From assembly GCA_910584585.1 (NCBI GenBank), contig CAJUBP010000010.1, positions 75,469 through 114,075 on the forward strand: a stretch of 38,607 nt of DNA. Reading direction: 5' to 3'. Positions within the stretch are counted from its first letter, which is position 1. Each line of letters starts with the position of its first letter. Below the pieces are notes generated by a model that was not told where the DNA came from, made no database searches, and was given only the letters and a program-made list of their open reading frames with translations. This document shows positions 31,165-38,607 of the stretch, in pieces. A program made the position numbers and the translations under genes. This stretch comes from an uncultured Lachnospiraceae bacterium (GTDB lineage Bacteria > Bacillota > Clostridia > Lachnospirales > Lachnospiraceae).

Positions 31165-32607
31165 ATGGACAGTAAAATGGAATTAAATATGGATTCCGAC
31201 AGGCTGCATGAGGAATGCGGCGTGTTCGGCATCTATGATTTTGACGGAAATGATGTGGCGTCCACTATTTATTACGGGCTGTTTGCCTTGCAGCACAGAG
31301 GGCAGGAAAGCTGCGGAATCGCGGTCAGCGACACCAGAGGTCCCAAAGGCAAAGTGATTTCCAGGAAAGGAATGGGGCTGGTCAACGAGGTTTTTACCCA
31401 GGAATCTTTTGCGGATATGAAAGGGGACATCGGCGTGGGCCATGTGCGCTATTCCACGGCAGGGGCGTCTACCCGTGAGAATGCCCAGCCCTTGGTGCTG
31501 AATTACGTGAAAGGAACGCTGGGCCTTGCCCACAACGGGAATTTAATCAACGCCAATGAACTGCGGGAAGATTTGGCGTATACCGGAGCCATCTTCCAGA
31601 CGACGATTGATTCAGAAGTGATCGCATATCATATTGCCAGGGAACGGCTGAATACCCATGCGGTAGAGGACGCGGTGCGCCGGGCGGCAGAGAAGCTGAG
31701 AGGGGCATTTTCCCTGGTGGTGATGAGTCCCAGGAAATTAATCGGAGCCAGAGATCCCTATGGATTTAAGCCCCTTTGCATTGGAAAGCGGGAGAATGCC
31801 TATATCATTGCTTCTGAAACCTGCGCATTGGAGACCATCGGGGCAGAATTTGTGCGGGATGTTCTCCCGGGAGAAGTGGTGACCATTACGCCGGAGGGGA
31901 TTCAGTCGGATACCAGCCTTTGCCTGCCCAGGGAGCAGGAGGCGAGATGCGTTTTTGAATATATTTATTTTGCCAGGCCCGACAGTCATATCGACGGGGT
32001 GAGCGTCTATGCCGCCAGGATCCGTGCCGGGCAGTTTCTGGCCATGGATTCTCCTGTGGAAGCGGATTTGGTGGTGGGCGTGCCGGAGTCTGGGAATGCG
32101 GCGGCTTTGGGATATGCCATGGAATCCGGCATTCCCTACGGCAATGCATTTGTGAAAAACGGTTATGTGGGACGCACCTTTATTCAGCCCGGGCAGAGCA
32201 GCAGAGAATCCAGCGTGCGGGTGAAGCTGAACGTGCTGTCGGAAGCGGTCAGGGGAAAACGGGTGATTATGATTGACGATTCCATTGTCCGGGGAACCAC
32301 TTCCGGCCGGATTGTGGGTTTGCTTCGAGAATCCGGAGCCGTCGAAGTGCATGTGCGCATTTCTTCCCCGCCTTTTTTGTGGCCCTGTTATTTCGGAACA
32401 GATATTCCGGAAAGGGAGCAGCTGATTGCCTGTCATCGTTCCGTGGAAGAGATCCGCAAGATCATAGGAGCCGATTCCCTGGGATATCTGGAAATCGGGC
32501 GGCTTGGCCAGATGGCGGAAGGGCTGCCTGTCTGCAAAGGCTGCTTTACCGGGGAATATCCGTTGGAACCGCCCCAAGAGGACATACGCGGAGAGTTTGA
32601 AAAATAG
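31165..32607 (+). CDS. purF: amidophosphoribosyltransferase, iron-sulfur type
   Basis: 480 residues from ATG 31165 (TGGAGA upstream); ATGs at 31177 and 31189 are alternatives within the propeptide. The N-terminal nucleophile is Cys18 (EECGVFG), exposed after propeptide cleavage. The glutaminase shows GHVRYSTAGAS and LAHNGNLIN. The phosphoribosyl domain shows MIDDSIVRGTTSGRI. Cysteines in EARCVFEYIY, FLWPCYFGTD and VCKGCFTGEYP match the four 4Fe-4S ligands of the Bacillus enzyme, an oxygen-sensitive cluster. It makes phosphoribosylamine from PRPP and glutamine, the first committed step. Confidence 0.95.
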   Translation: MDSKMELNMDSDRLHEECGVFGIYDFDGNDVASTIYYGLFALQHRGQESCGIAVSDTRGPKGKVISRKGMGLVNEVFTQESFADMKGDIGVGHVRYSTAGASTRENAQPLVLNYVKGTLGLAHNGNLINANELREDLAYTGAIFQTTIDSEVIAYHIARERLNTHAVEDAVRRAAEKLRGAFSLVVMSPRKLIGARDPYGFKPLCIGKRENAYIIASETCALETIGAEFVRDVLPGEVVTITPEGIQSDTSLCLPREQEARCVFEYIYFARPDSHIDGVSVYAARIRAGQFLAMDSPVEADLVVGVPESGNAAALGYAMESGIPYGNAFVKNGYVGRTFIQPGQSSRESSVRVKLNVLSEAVRGKRVIMIDDSIVRGTTSGRIVGLLRESGAVEVHVRISSPPFLWPCYFGTDIPEREQLIACHRSVEEIRKIIGADSLGYLEIGRLGQMAEGLPVCKGCFTGEYPLEPPQEDIRGEFEK

Positions 32608-32730
32608 GAAATAAGAAAAGATGTCTCGGGAAAAGGATCTCCTCGGAACATGAAAAACAGAGAATATGGGAATATTTCAAAAAGAAGATAATTGCAGAGA
32701 AAATACCGAAAGATTAGGAAGGAGAAAACA

Positions 32731-34182
32731 ATGGCAACAGACAGATACAACAGCCCATTGTCAGAGCGGTACGCAAGCAAGGAGATGCAGTACATTTTTT
32801 CCCCGGATATGAAGTTTTGCACCTGGCGGAAATTGTGGATTGCCCTTGCGGAGACAGAGATGGAACTGGGATTGAGCGAAAATGGCAAGCCTGTCATTAC
32901 CGAAGAACAGATCGAGGAACTGAAAGCCCATGCTGAGGACATCAATTATGAGGTGGCCAAGGAGCGGGAAAAGCTGGTAAGGCACGATGTGATGAGCCAT
33001 GTATATGCTTACGGCCAGCAATGCCCCAAGGCCGCCGGAATTATTCATCTGGGGGCCACTTCCTGCTACGTGGGAGACAACACCGATGTAATTGTGATGG
33101 ACAAGGCCTTGAAGCTGGTACAGAAAAAGCTGGTGAACGTGATTGCGGAGCTGGCGAAGTTCGCGGATACTTATAAGGAGCTGCCCACCCTCGCGTTTAC
33201 CCATTTCCAGCCGGCGCAGCCTACTACAGTGGGAAAGCGGGCCACCTTGTGGCTGCAGGAATTCCTGATGGATTTGGAGGATTTGGAGTATGTGCTGGGA
33301 AGCCTGAAGCTGTTGGGCTCCAAAGGAACCACCGGGACCCAGGCAAGTTTTCAGGAATTATTCGCGGGAGATCAGGAAACCATCGATAAGATTGACCCCA
33401 TGATTGCGGAAAAAATGGGATTCGCGGAGTGTTACGCCGTATCCGGCCAGACTTATTCCAGGAAAGTGGATACCAGAGTGTTGAATGTTCTGGCAGGCAT
33501 TGCGGCCAGCGCCCATAAAATGTCCAATGACATCCGTCTTTTGCAGCATTTAAAAGAAGTGGAAGAGCCTTTCGAGAAAAATCAGATTGGTTCCTCCGCC
33601 ATGGCCTACAAGCGCAACCCCATGCGCAGCGAGCGGATTGCTTCTCTGGCCCGCTATGTGATGGTGGACGCCTTGAATCCGGCCATCACCTCCGCCACCC
33701 AGTGGTTTGAGCGGACCTTGGACGATTCCGCCAATAAGCGCCTGTCAGTGCCGGAAGGATTTCTTGCTGTGGACGGAATTCTGGATTTGTGCCTGAATGT
33801 GGTGGACGGGCTTGTGGTATACGAAAAAGTAATCCGCAAGCATATGATGGCGGAGCTTCCCTTTATGGCAACGGAAAATATTATGATGGACGCAGTGAAA
33901 AATGGCGGCAACCGCCAGGAAATGCACGAGAAGATCCGCCAGCTTTCCATGGAAGCAGGCAGGCATGTCAAAGAGGAAGGGAAAGAGAATAACCTTTTGG
34001 AGCTGATTGCGGCAGATCCGGCTTTCCATCTGACACTGGAAGAATTGGAGGCTTCCATGGAACCGTCGAAATATGTGGGGCGGGCGCCCATTCAGGTGGA
34101 GAAGTTCCTGGCGCAGGCAGTACAGCCGGTGCTGGAGGAGCATAAAGATATGCTGGGCATGACGGCTGAGATTAATGTGTGA
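32731..34182 (+). CDS. purB: adenylosuccinate lyase
   Basis: 483 residues from ATG 32731 (GGAAGGAG upstream). It cleaves SAICAR to AICAR and adenylosuccinate to AMP. The fumarase/ASL superfamily signature SSAMAYKRNPMRSERI is near residues 290-305. HVYAYGQQCP, LGATSCYVGDN and FTHFQPAQPTT are the other active-site regions. It is the last gene of the purine operon, followed by a terminator. Confidence 0.95.
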   Translation: MATDRYNSPLSERYASKEMQYIFSPDMKFCTWRKLWIALAETEMELGLSENGKPVITEEQIEELKAHAEDINYEVAKEREKLVRHDVMSHVYAYGQQCPKAAGIIHLGATSCYVGDNTDVIVMDKALKLVQKKLVNVIAELAKFADTYKELPTLAFTHFQPAQPTTVGKRATLWLQEFLMDLEDLEYVLGSLKLLGSKGTTGTQASFQELFAGDQETIDKIDPMIAEKMGFAECYAVSGQTYSRKVDTRVLNVLAGIAASAHKMSNDIRLLQHLKEVEEPFEKNQIGSSAMAYKRNPMRSERIASLARYVMVDALNPAITSATQWFERTLDDSANKRLSVPEGFLAVDGILDLCLNVVDGLVVYEKVIRKHMMAELPFMATENIMMDAVKNGGNRQEMHEKIRQLSMEAGRHVKEEGKENNLLELIAADPAFHLTLEELEASMEPSKYVGRAPIQVEKFLAQAVQPVLEEHKDMLGMTAEINV

Positions 34183-34257
34183 TTGGCATATAGTGAAATA
34201 GTTCCGAAGCGGTATTGGAAATGAAGAAAGGTTTGAAATAAAAAGAAATGGTTTGGC

Positions 34258-34300
34258 AGCAAAGGAAATTGCCTTTAAAAGGCGGTTTCCTTTGCTTTAG
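34258..34300 (+). terminator. terminator of the purine operon
   Basis: AGCAAAGGAAATTGCC pairs with GGCGGTTTCCTTTGCT (one T-G mismatch position) around TTTAAAA, followed by TTAGTATTT. It separates purB from the next, AT-rich operon. Confidence 0.75.
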
Positions 34301-34362
34301 TATTTGAAGAGGATAGATTTTGATGTAAGAAGTTTAATATAAATTTGGGAGTAATAGATAAG

Positions 34363-35274
34363 ATGAAGATAGAAAAATCGTATACTGTTGATTTTCCAGC
34401 CAGAATGTTAACGACCACAAATGGTTTTAATTTTATTAACTGCATTTACAAAAATTTAAGCAAGCATAAATATGAAAAGGTTACTTTTAATTTCCAGGCA
34501 ACAAACATTTTTGAGACAAATTTAATTGCGTTTTTGGGATATGCCATTGAAAGAATATATGCAAATTCGATTACTTTTGAATTGAGAATAGGGCAGGAGG
34601 TTTTTTTGTGTGAAGATCAGAATATGGTATTAAGAAAAATATTTGAGATTTATTCAGAGGATAAAAGGTCAGCTCTTTTTCCCAGAAAAATAGGAAGCAG
34701 AAATTTGGAAGAAGAGGAACAATTACTTTTGAGGGATTTAAAGGAGTTGGAATTGAATGAATATGCAAAAATAAGAACAATCATTAGTGAATTGATGGCG
34801 AACTTGAAAATGCATACGATTTATTTGGATGGATATTTTGCTGGGTATCATGACTATAAAAACCATCAGATATTATTTTCTGTTGTAAATTACGATATTA
34901 CTTTTGCAAATCATATCAGGCAGGCAAACAAAATGGAATTTGCGAGCGATTATGAAGCAATCATGTGGGCATTAAAGAAAAATAATACTACTCGCCAGGA
35001 CAGCGGCGGTATAGGGCTTTATTTTTTGAGAAAATATATCAGTGATATGAATGGAAAATTTTCTATTTTGTCTGGAAATTCTTATGTAGAGTGTGATAAA
35101 TTGTGCTATAATGAAAAAAACGAAAATTTAATCAGAGTAAAGAAAACAAAGATTTTATCACAGCGTTTTGAGGGGACTACTATAACTTTATATATTCCGG
35201 ATCATAACGGGAGGCCTATCGAGGAGAAAAGAGTAGTGGAAGAAATATGTTTAAAATTGTTGTCGGAGGTTTAG
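34363..35274 (+). CDS. STAS-like/GHKL ATPase signalling protein
   Basis: 303 residues from ATG 34363; the frame opens with a TTG at 34345 and GGGAG lies 11 bases before the ATG. Residues about 35-70 (VTFNFQATNIFETNLIAFLGYAIERI split across strand and helix) look like a STAS-type fold. Residues 136-280 are a GHKL ATPase: N box ISELMANLKMHT with Glu143 and Asn147, a G1-like NYDIT that lacks the usual glycines, G2 box DSGGIGLYFL at 213-222 and GTTITLYIP at 271-279. It resembles anti-sigma-factor kinases more than sensor kinases; no DHp helix or membrane segment is seen. It abuts the RES gene with no gap. Start codon and G1 reading are less certain. Confidence 0.72.
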   Translation: MKIEKSYTVDFPARMLTTTNGFNFINCIYKNLSKHKYEKVTFNFQATNIFETNLIAFLGYAIERIYANSITFELRIGQEVFLCEDQNMVLRKIFEIYSEDKRSALFPRKIGSRNLEEEEQLLLRDLKELELNEYAKIRTIISELMANLKMHTIYLDGYFAGYHDYKNHQILFSVVNYDITFANHIRQANKMEFASDYEAIMWALKKNNTTRQDSGGIGLYFLRKYISDMNGKFSILSGNSYVECDKLCYNEKNENLIRVKKTKILSQRFEGTTITLYIPDHNGRPIEEKRVVEEICLKLLSEV

Positions 35275-36498
35275 ATGGATTGTTTCATTCAGTTTTTAGA
35301 CAATGAGCATCAGAGGGAACTGAGATTGCTTGCGCAAAGAAGAAGTGAAAAATATGAAGATACGATTGAGCAGTATAAGAAATTATTTTTAGTTCAACTG
35401 AAGTATTTGGAAAAAGAGTGTGGGAACACAGAATGCGGTTACCGGGAGGCATGTAAGCTTATAAAGAAAGAAGTGTACGCTCAGGATAAAGAGAAGGTAG
35501 AAGAATTTTTTGATGAAATAAAAAATATATATTTATTATGGATAGATTCCAGAGTGAAGGACGCTTTTGACAAGTTAGATAAGCTTTTAGAAAAGTATCA
35601 AATTAATTCATTTAGAGCAAGAATAAAAAGTTCAGATATTTTCTTTAAAGGGCGTGTGAGCAAGGACTATCTGACAAGATGGGATATGTTTCATATACCC
35701 TTTAACAAGCGGCATTTAATAGGAAATCAAAGATATAGTTTAACAGGGCAGCCGATTGTATACATGGGAAAGTCAGTGGTAGACCTGGTAGAAGAGTTGG
35801 GAGTGAAAGAACTCGGAGATTTTAAAGTATCAACAATACAATTGCCGGATGATATAAAAATTTTTGATTTGCGAAATTCTATTTTAGATGATTTAATTGA
35901 TATGGATTTTGATTGGCTTTTTGACGTCAGAGATAATTTTGAGATTCGGAATTTCTATAAGTTATTGCTTTCTTCTGTCTGCAGTTTTGTAAGGAGACAG
36001 GGTTCAACTGCATACAGTTTTTGTGAAGAATATGTTATTCCGCAATTGTTGGCGCAAGTTTTGAAAAATAAGAAATATGACGGGATATTATACCAATCAA
36101 CCAAGCGGTTTAAGAATATAGATTTAGCAAATCGGAAAAGTAAAGGTTTTGAATTTAGCTATAAATTGGATTATACCGAAAATGTGGCATTGTTTACAAA
36201 AATAAATCGGGAGCATGTATATGACCAGGAACTTTTTCAACGGATTAATATCAGTGTTCCGGTTACATTAGATATGATTGATGAAGTGTCTTTGGAAGAT
36301 TTGGAAAGAATAAAAACAGAAATAGATAAGAGTAAGAAGGAACAGGAAAAAGTGACGATTGCAGACAAAATAGTGTCAGTATATGGTCGGGCATATGATA
36401 ACATACTTTATCATGGGATAGAATATGCAAAATCAGATGTGGGGAAAATACATTTATATCATTTGTTTGAAGTGCTGCATCAGATTTTAATTGATTAG
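35275..36498 (+). CDS. RES-domain protein with Cys-containing N-terminal region
   Basis: 407 residues, ATG directly after the upstream stop, with CGGAGG before it. Residues 110-310 match the RES family: FRAR near 113-116, MFHIPF at 138-143, RYSLTGQPIVYMGKS at 153-167, Glu173/Glu174, and YVIPQLLAQVLKNKKYDGILYQS at 253-275 ending in the conserved Ser. RES proteins such as MbcT are NAD+-degrading toxins, usually 150-200 residues and paired with Xre antitoxins. Here there is an extra N-terminal helical region with Cys49, Cys54 and Cys60, a C-terminal extension (about 330-407), and no Xre partner. The Arg/Glu/Ser set appears complete, so activity is plausible. Confidence 0.75.
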   Translation: MDCFIQFLDNEHQRELRLLAQRRSEKYEDTIEQYKKLFLVQLKYLEKECGNTECGYREACKLIKKEVYAQDKEKVEEFFDEIKNIYLLWIDSRVKDAFDKLDKLLEKYQINSFRARIKSSDIFFKGRVSKDYLTRWDMFHIPFNKRHLIGNQRYSLTGQPIVYMGKSVVDLVEELGVKELGDFKVSTIQLPDDIKIFDLRNSILDDLIDMDFDWLFDVRDNFEIRNFYKLLLSSVCSFVRRQGSTAYSFCEEYVIPQLLAQVLKNKKYDGILYQSTKRFKNIDLANRKSKGFEFSYKLDYTENVALFTKINREHVYDQELFQRINISVPVTLDMIDEVSLEDLERIKTEIDKSKKEQEKVTIADKIVSVYGRAYDNILYHGIEYAKSDVGKIHLYHLFEVLHQILID

Positions 36499-36508
36499 AG
36501 GAAAATAT

Positions 36509-36811
36509 ATGCGTAAAATTAATGTAAAAACAATTATTAAAAGCTCCCTTGCGGATGATGATAAGAAAGGGGATTTGCTGTTTCATGAAATCAAAACGAA
36601 AGAGCCTGAAAGTGAAACAGAGGAAATATTGTTGGATTTTGGAGATGTTGAGTTGGTAAACACAGCGTTTTTAAATAATGCAATAGGCCGGCTATACGAT
36701 ACAAATGAGTTTGACCTGAGAAGGACGCGCGTCAAAATTGTTAATATGGAAAGCAGTATGCTCGAATTATTAAAGGAAAGTGTGAAAACAGCAAGGTTAA
36801 TGTATGGCTAG
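36509..36811 (+). CDS. STAS-like (DUF4325-type) small protein
   Basis: 100 residues from ATG 36509 (AGAGGA six bases upstream), 10 bases after the RES stop. EILLDFGDVELVNTAFLNNAIGRLYD, residues 39-64 read across strand and helix, matches the DUF4325 STAS-like pattern. VKIVNMESSMLELLKESV near 75-92 is the next strand and helix. Thr52 stands near the position of the phosphorylated Ser in SpoIIAA-type proteins. It is a natural partner for the GHKL protein. The stop TAG lies inside a palindromic repeat that may also end the transcript. Confidence 0.7.
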   Translation: MRKINVKTIIKSSLADDDKKGDLLFHEIKTKEPESETEEILLDFGDVELVNTAFLNNAIGRLYDTNEFDLRRTRVKIVNMESSMLELLKESVKTARLMYG

Positions 36812-36846
36812 AGTTTGTTTCGCATTGTTTTCCAAACACGCTCTAG
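36808..36846. repeat. palindromic repeat over the end of the STAS gene
   Basis: CTAGAGTTTGTTT at the left faces AAACACGCTCTAG at the right; it includes the gene's stop codon. The right half is identical to that of the 18884-18920 element. It could work as a transcript end, though it lacks a T-run. Confidence 0.65.
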
Positions 36847-37044
36847 CGCGCCATGTACAGCAAAAAGGTAAACACGGTGTAACACTGTCTGTTGTTTTCA
36901 CAGGCGATCTTGCTATCGCGGCGGCCTCCTGTATGTCTTACAGTAATTAAAATTCACTGCGTCTGCCTCAAATTCCGCATAATTACAAAATTCCTGCAAA
37001 TACTGTATACAGGAAAACTTTGTAAGCAAGGAAGGAGATCAGAT

Positions 37045-38364
37045 ATGAGTTTTTGTTTAAAGATTACAAATATCCACGCAAGGGAAATTTTAGATTCCCG
37101 GGGAAATCCAACGGTGGAGGCAGATGTGACAGTGGAGGCGTCCAGCAACGGGAAAAAAACCACCGGCCGGGCGGCAGTGCCTTCCGGAGCTTCCACCGGA
37201 CAGTTTGAAGCGGTGGAATTGAGAGACGGAGAACCCAGATATTTCGGGCTGGGCGTTCAGAATGCGGTGAAGCATGTCAATGACAAGATTGCCAAAGCAT
37301 TAATTGGGAAAAACGCCCTGAATCAGGTGGAAATAGACCGGGTTCTGATTGCAGAGGACGGTACGGATGACAAAATCAATCTGGGTGCGAACGCTATGCT
37401 GAGCGTATCCCTGGCATCGGCAAGAGCGGCGGCAAAGGCCATGGAACTGCCGCTGTATCAGTATCTGGGAGGCACAAACGCAAAGCAGATGCCCGTGCCT
37501 ATGATGAATATTTTAAACGGCGGCCGCCATGCGGACAATACCGTGGACTTTCAGGAATTTATGATTATGCCGGTAGGCGCTGAGAGCTTTCGGGAGGGGC
37601 TTCGCATGTGCGCGGAGGTTTACCACAACCTGAAAAAAATCTGTGAGAAAGAAGGACTCTCCACTGCGGTAGGAGACGAGGGCGGATTTGCGCCGGATTT
37701 GCCGGATGCCATATCCGTACTGGAGCTGATTGGACATGCCATCCAGGCTTCCGGGTATGTGCCGGGAGAGGACTTTAAAATCGCTTTGGATGCGGCGGCC
37801 AGCGAGCTCTACGATGAAAAGACGGGGCTGTATCATTTTCCGGGAGAATCCAAGCTCAAAGGGGAAAAGGTTGCCCGCAATACCAGTGAGATGATTGAAT
37901 ATTATACAGATTTAATTGAGAAATTCCCCATTATTTCCATTGAGGACGGCCTGGACGAAGAGGACTGGGACGGCTGGCAGGCCATGACAAAGCAGTTGGG
38001 GGAACGGATTCAGCTTGTGGGCGACGATCTGTTTGTGACGAATACCAAGCGGCTGGACGCAGGCATCAAGCTTCAGACAGCCAACGCAATCCTGATTAAG
38101 GTAAATCAGATTGGAACATTGACAGAAGCCATGGAAGCCATTGAGACCGCCCACAAGAACGCTTATCGGGCAGTAATCTCCCATCGTTCCGGCGAGACGG
38201 AGGATACTTTCATTGCAGATCTGGCAGTGGCTGTCAATGCCGGACAGATTAAAACAGGCGCCCCCTGCCGGGCAGAGCGGACCGCCAAATACAACCAGCT
38301 TCTGCGGATTGAGGAACAGCTGGGAGTGGTTGCGGAGTATAAGAATCCCTTTAATAAATTCTAA
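37045..38364 (+). CDS. eno: enolase
   Basis: 439 residues from ATG 37045 (AAGGAAGGAG upstream; the frame is open from 36892 but without support). It dehydrates 2-phosphoglycerate to PEP. It shows AREILDSRGNPTVEAD, the loop PSGASTGQFEAVELRDG, GDEGGFAPDL with the proton-relay Glu, SIEDGLDEEDWDGW, the catalytic Lys in ILIKVNQIGTL and SHRSGETEDTFIADLAV. A full-length, intact housekeeping gene standing alone. The 198 bases before it show no clear promoter. Confidence 0.96.
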   Translation: MSFCLKITNIHAREILDSRGNPTVEADVTVEASSNGKKTTGRAAVPSGASTGQFEAVELRDGEPRYFGLGVQNAVKHVNDKIAKALIGKNALNQVEIDRVLIAEDGTDDKINLGANAMLSVSLASARAAAKAMELPLYQYLGGTNAKQMPVPMMNILNGGRHADNTVDFQEFMIMPVGAESFREGLRMCAEVYHNLKKICEKEGLSTAVGDEGGFAPDLPDAISVLELIGHAIQASGYVPGEDFKIALDAAASELYDEKTGLYHFPGESKLKGEKVARNTSEMIEYYTDLIEKFPIISIEDGLDEEDWDGWQAMTKQLGERIQLVGDDLFVTNTKRLDAGIKLQTANAILIKVNQIGTLTEAMEAIETAHKNAYRAVISHRSGETEDTFIADLAVAVNAGQIKTGAPCRAERTAKYNQLLRIEEQLGVVAEYKNPFNKF

Positions 38365-38467
38365 AAATTTATTTCAGCGCTTTCCGTTGGATGGCCCTTT
38401 TGCTGAGCCAACAGTTCAGGGGGCGTCCTTGGGAAAGCTTTCCTGATTTTTTCCGCCGAAACGCCTG

Positions 38468-38515
38468 GGAATCCGGCTCTTTGCCGCAGGCAAATTTTCA
38501 AATGAGCCGGATTCC
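38468..38515 (+). terminator. nested hairpin downstream of eno
   Basis: GGAATCCGGCTC (38468-38479) pairs perfectly with GAGCCGGATTCC (38504-38515), and TTTGCC/GGCAAA pairs inside. No T-run follows. A second 8-bp stem GTAACAGT/ACTGTTAC lies at 38516-38546, followed by AAAAAA. Together they probably isolate eno from the next gene. Confidence 0.5.
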
Positions 38516-38568
38516 GTAACAGTGAAGCCGAAGATTGAACTGTTACAAAAAATGGTGAATTGAAAAAG

Positions 38569-38607
38569 TAAATTCTACTTTGTAAGATTAAATTCCACTT
38601 TGCAAAG
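38569..38607 (+). repeat. 20-bp direct repeat cut by the window edge
   Basis: TAAATTCTACTTTGTAAGAT (38569-38588) is followed at once by TAAATTCCACTTTGCAAAG. The second unit ends in the palindrome CTTTGCAAAG. It looks like the start of a tandem array similar in style to the one at 6374-6556. Confidence 0.5.

Noticed and set aside
31738..32577. 279-residue minus-strand ORF inside purF
   Set aside because: Antisense shadow of purF, which is complete and carries all catalytic and Fe-S residues.

Overview
The window comes from a motile, strictly anaerobic Clostridia genome, most likely family Lachnospiraceae. The evidence is a clustered butyryl-CoA pathway (thiolase, 3-hydroxybutyryl-CoA dehydrogenase, butyryl-CoA dehydrogenase, EtfBA), an iron-sulfur type PurF, strong AGGAGG ribosome sites with some GTG/TTG starts, and a csrA-flagellin-Maf-pseudaminic acid block. 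I see no rRNA, tRNA or CRISPR array. Calls rest on reading motifs and family knowledge; no database search was possible.

Layout, left to right. 1-1645: yqeG, rpiB and efp. 1807-6143: an AraC-type regulator divergent from a sugar salvage cluster (nucleotidyltransferase, NahK-like N-acetylhexosamine 1-kinase, GalE), with a 21-bp-spaced direct repeat in the divergent promoter. 6144-7904: a MITE-like inverted repeat, six tandem 33-bp repeats and a DUF4143-type ATPase. 8032-10566: a degenerate HD-GYP protein, then a secreted coiled-coil/SleB-type hydrolase. 10721-16509: the butyrate operon thl-hbd-bcd-etfB-etfA, with a Rex-like operator, hairpins in its gaps and no crt. 16526-18852: gpmI behind a leader holding two copies of an unusual two-stem repeat, then a PilZ protein. 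19098-20351: a second, distinct DUF4143-like ATPase.

20352-29320 is the flagellar section: csrA, flagellin with a CsrA-type leader, a small unknown gene, Maf, pseB, a pseudaminate-associated methyltransferase, pseF, pseI, then a clear deletion scar joining the first half of pseC to the last part of a PseH-like acetyltransferase, with no pseG seen. As it stands the pseudaminic acid pathway looks broken at this locus. 29333-30079 is a type II toxin-antitoxin pair. 30083-34300 is a purC-purF-purB operon. 37045-38364 is enolase.

The best candidate for an undescribed system is the AT-rich three-gene operon at 34363-36811, between the purine operon and enolase. It holds (1) a protein with a STAS-like N-terminal region fused to a GHKL-type ATPase, (2) a RES-domain protein (the fold of NAD+-consuming toxins) with an extra N-terminal region carrying three clustered cysteines, and (3) a small STAS-like (DUF4325-type) protein. 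This pairs the parts of a partner-switching module with a possible NAD+-targeting effector. The function is inferred, not shown.
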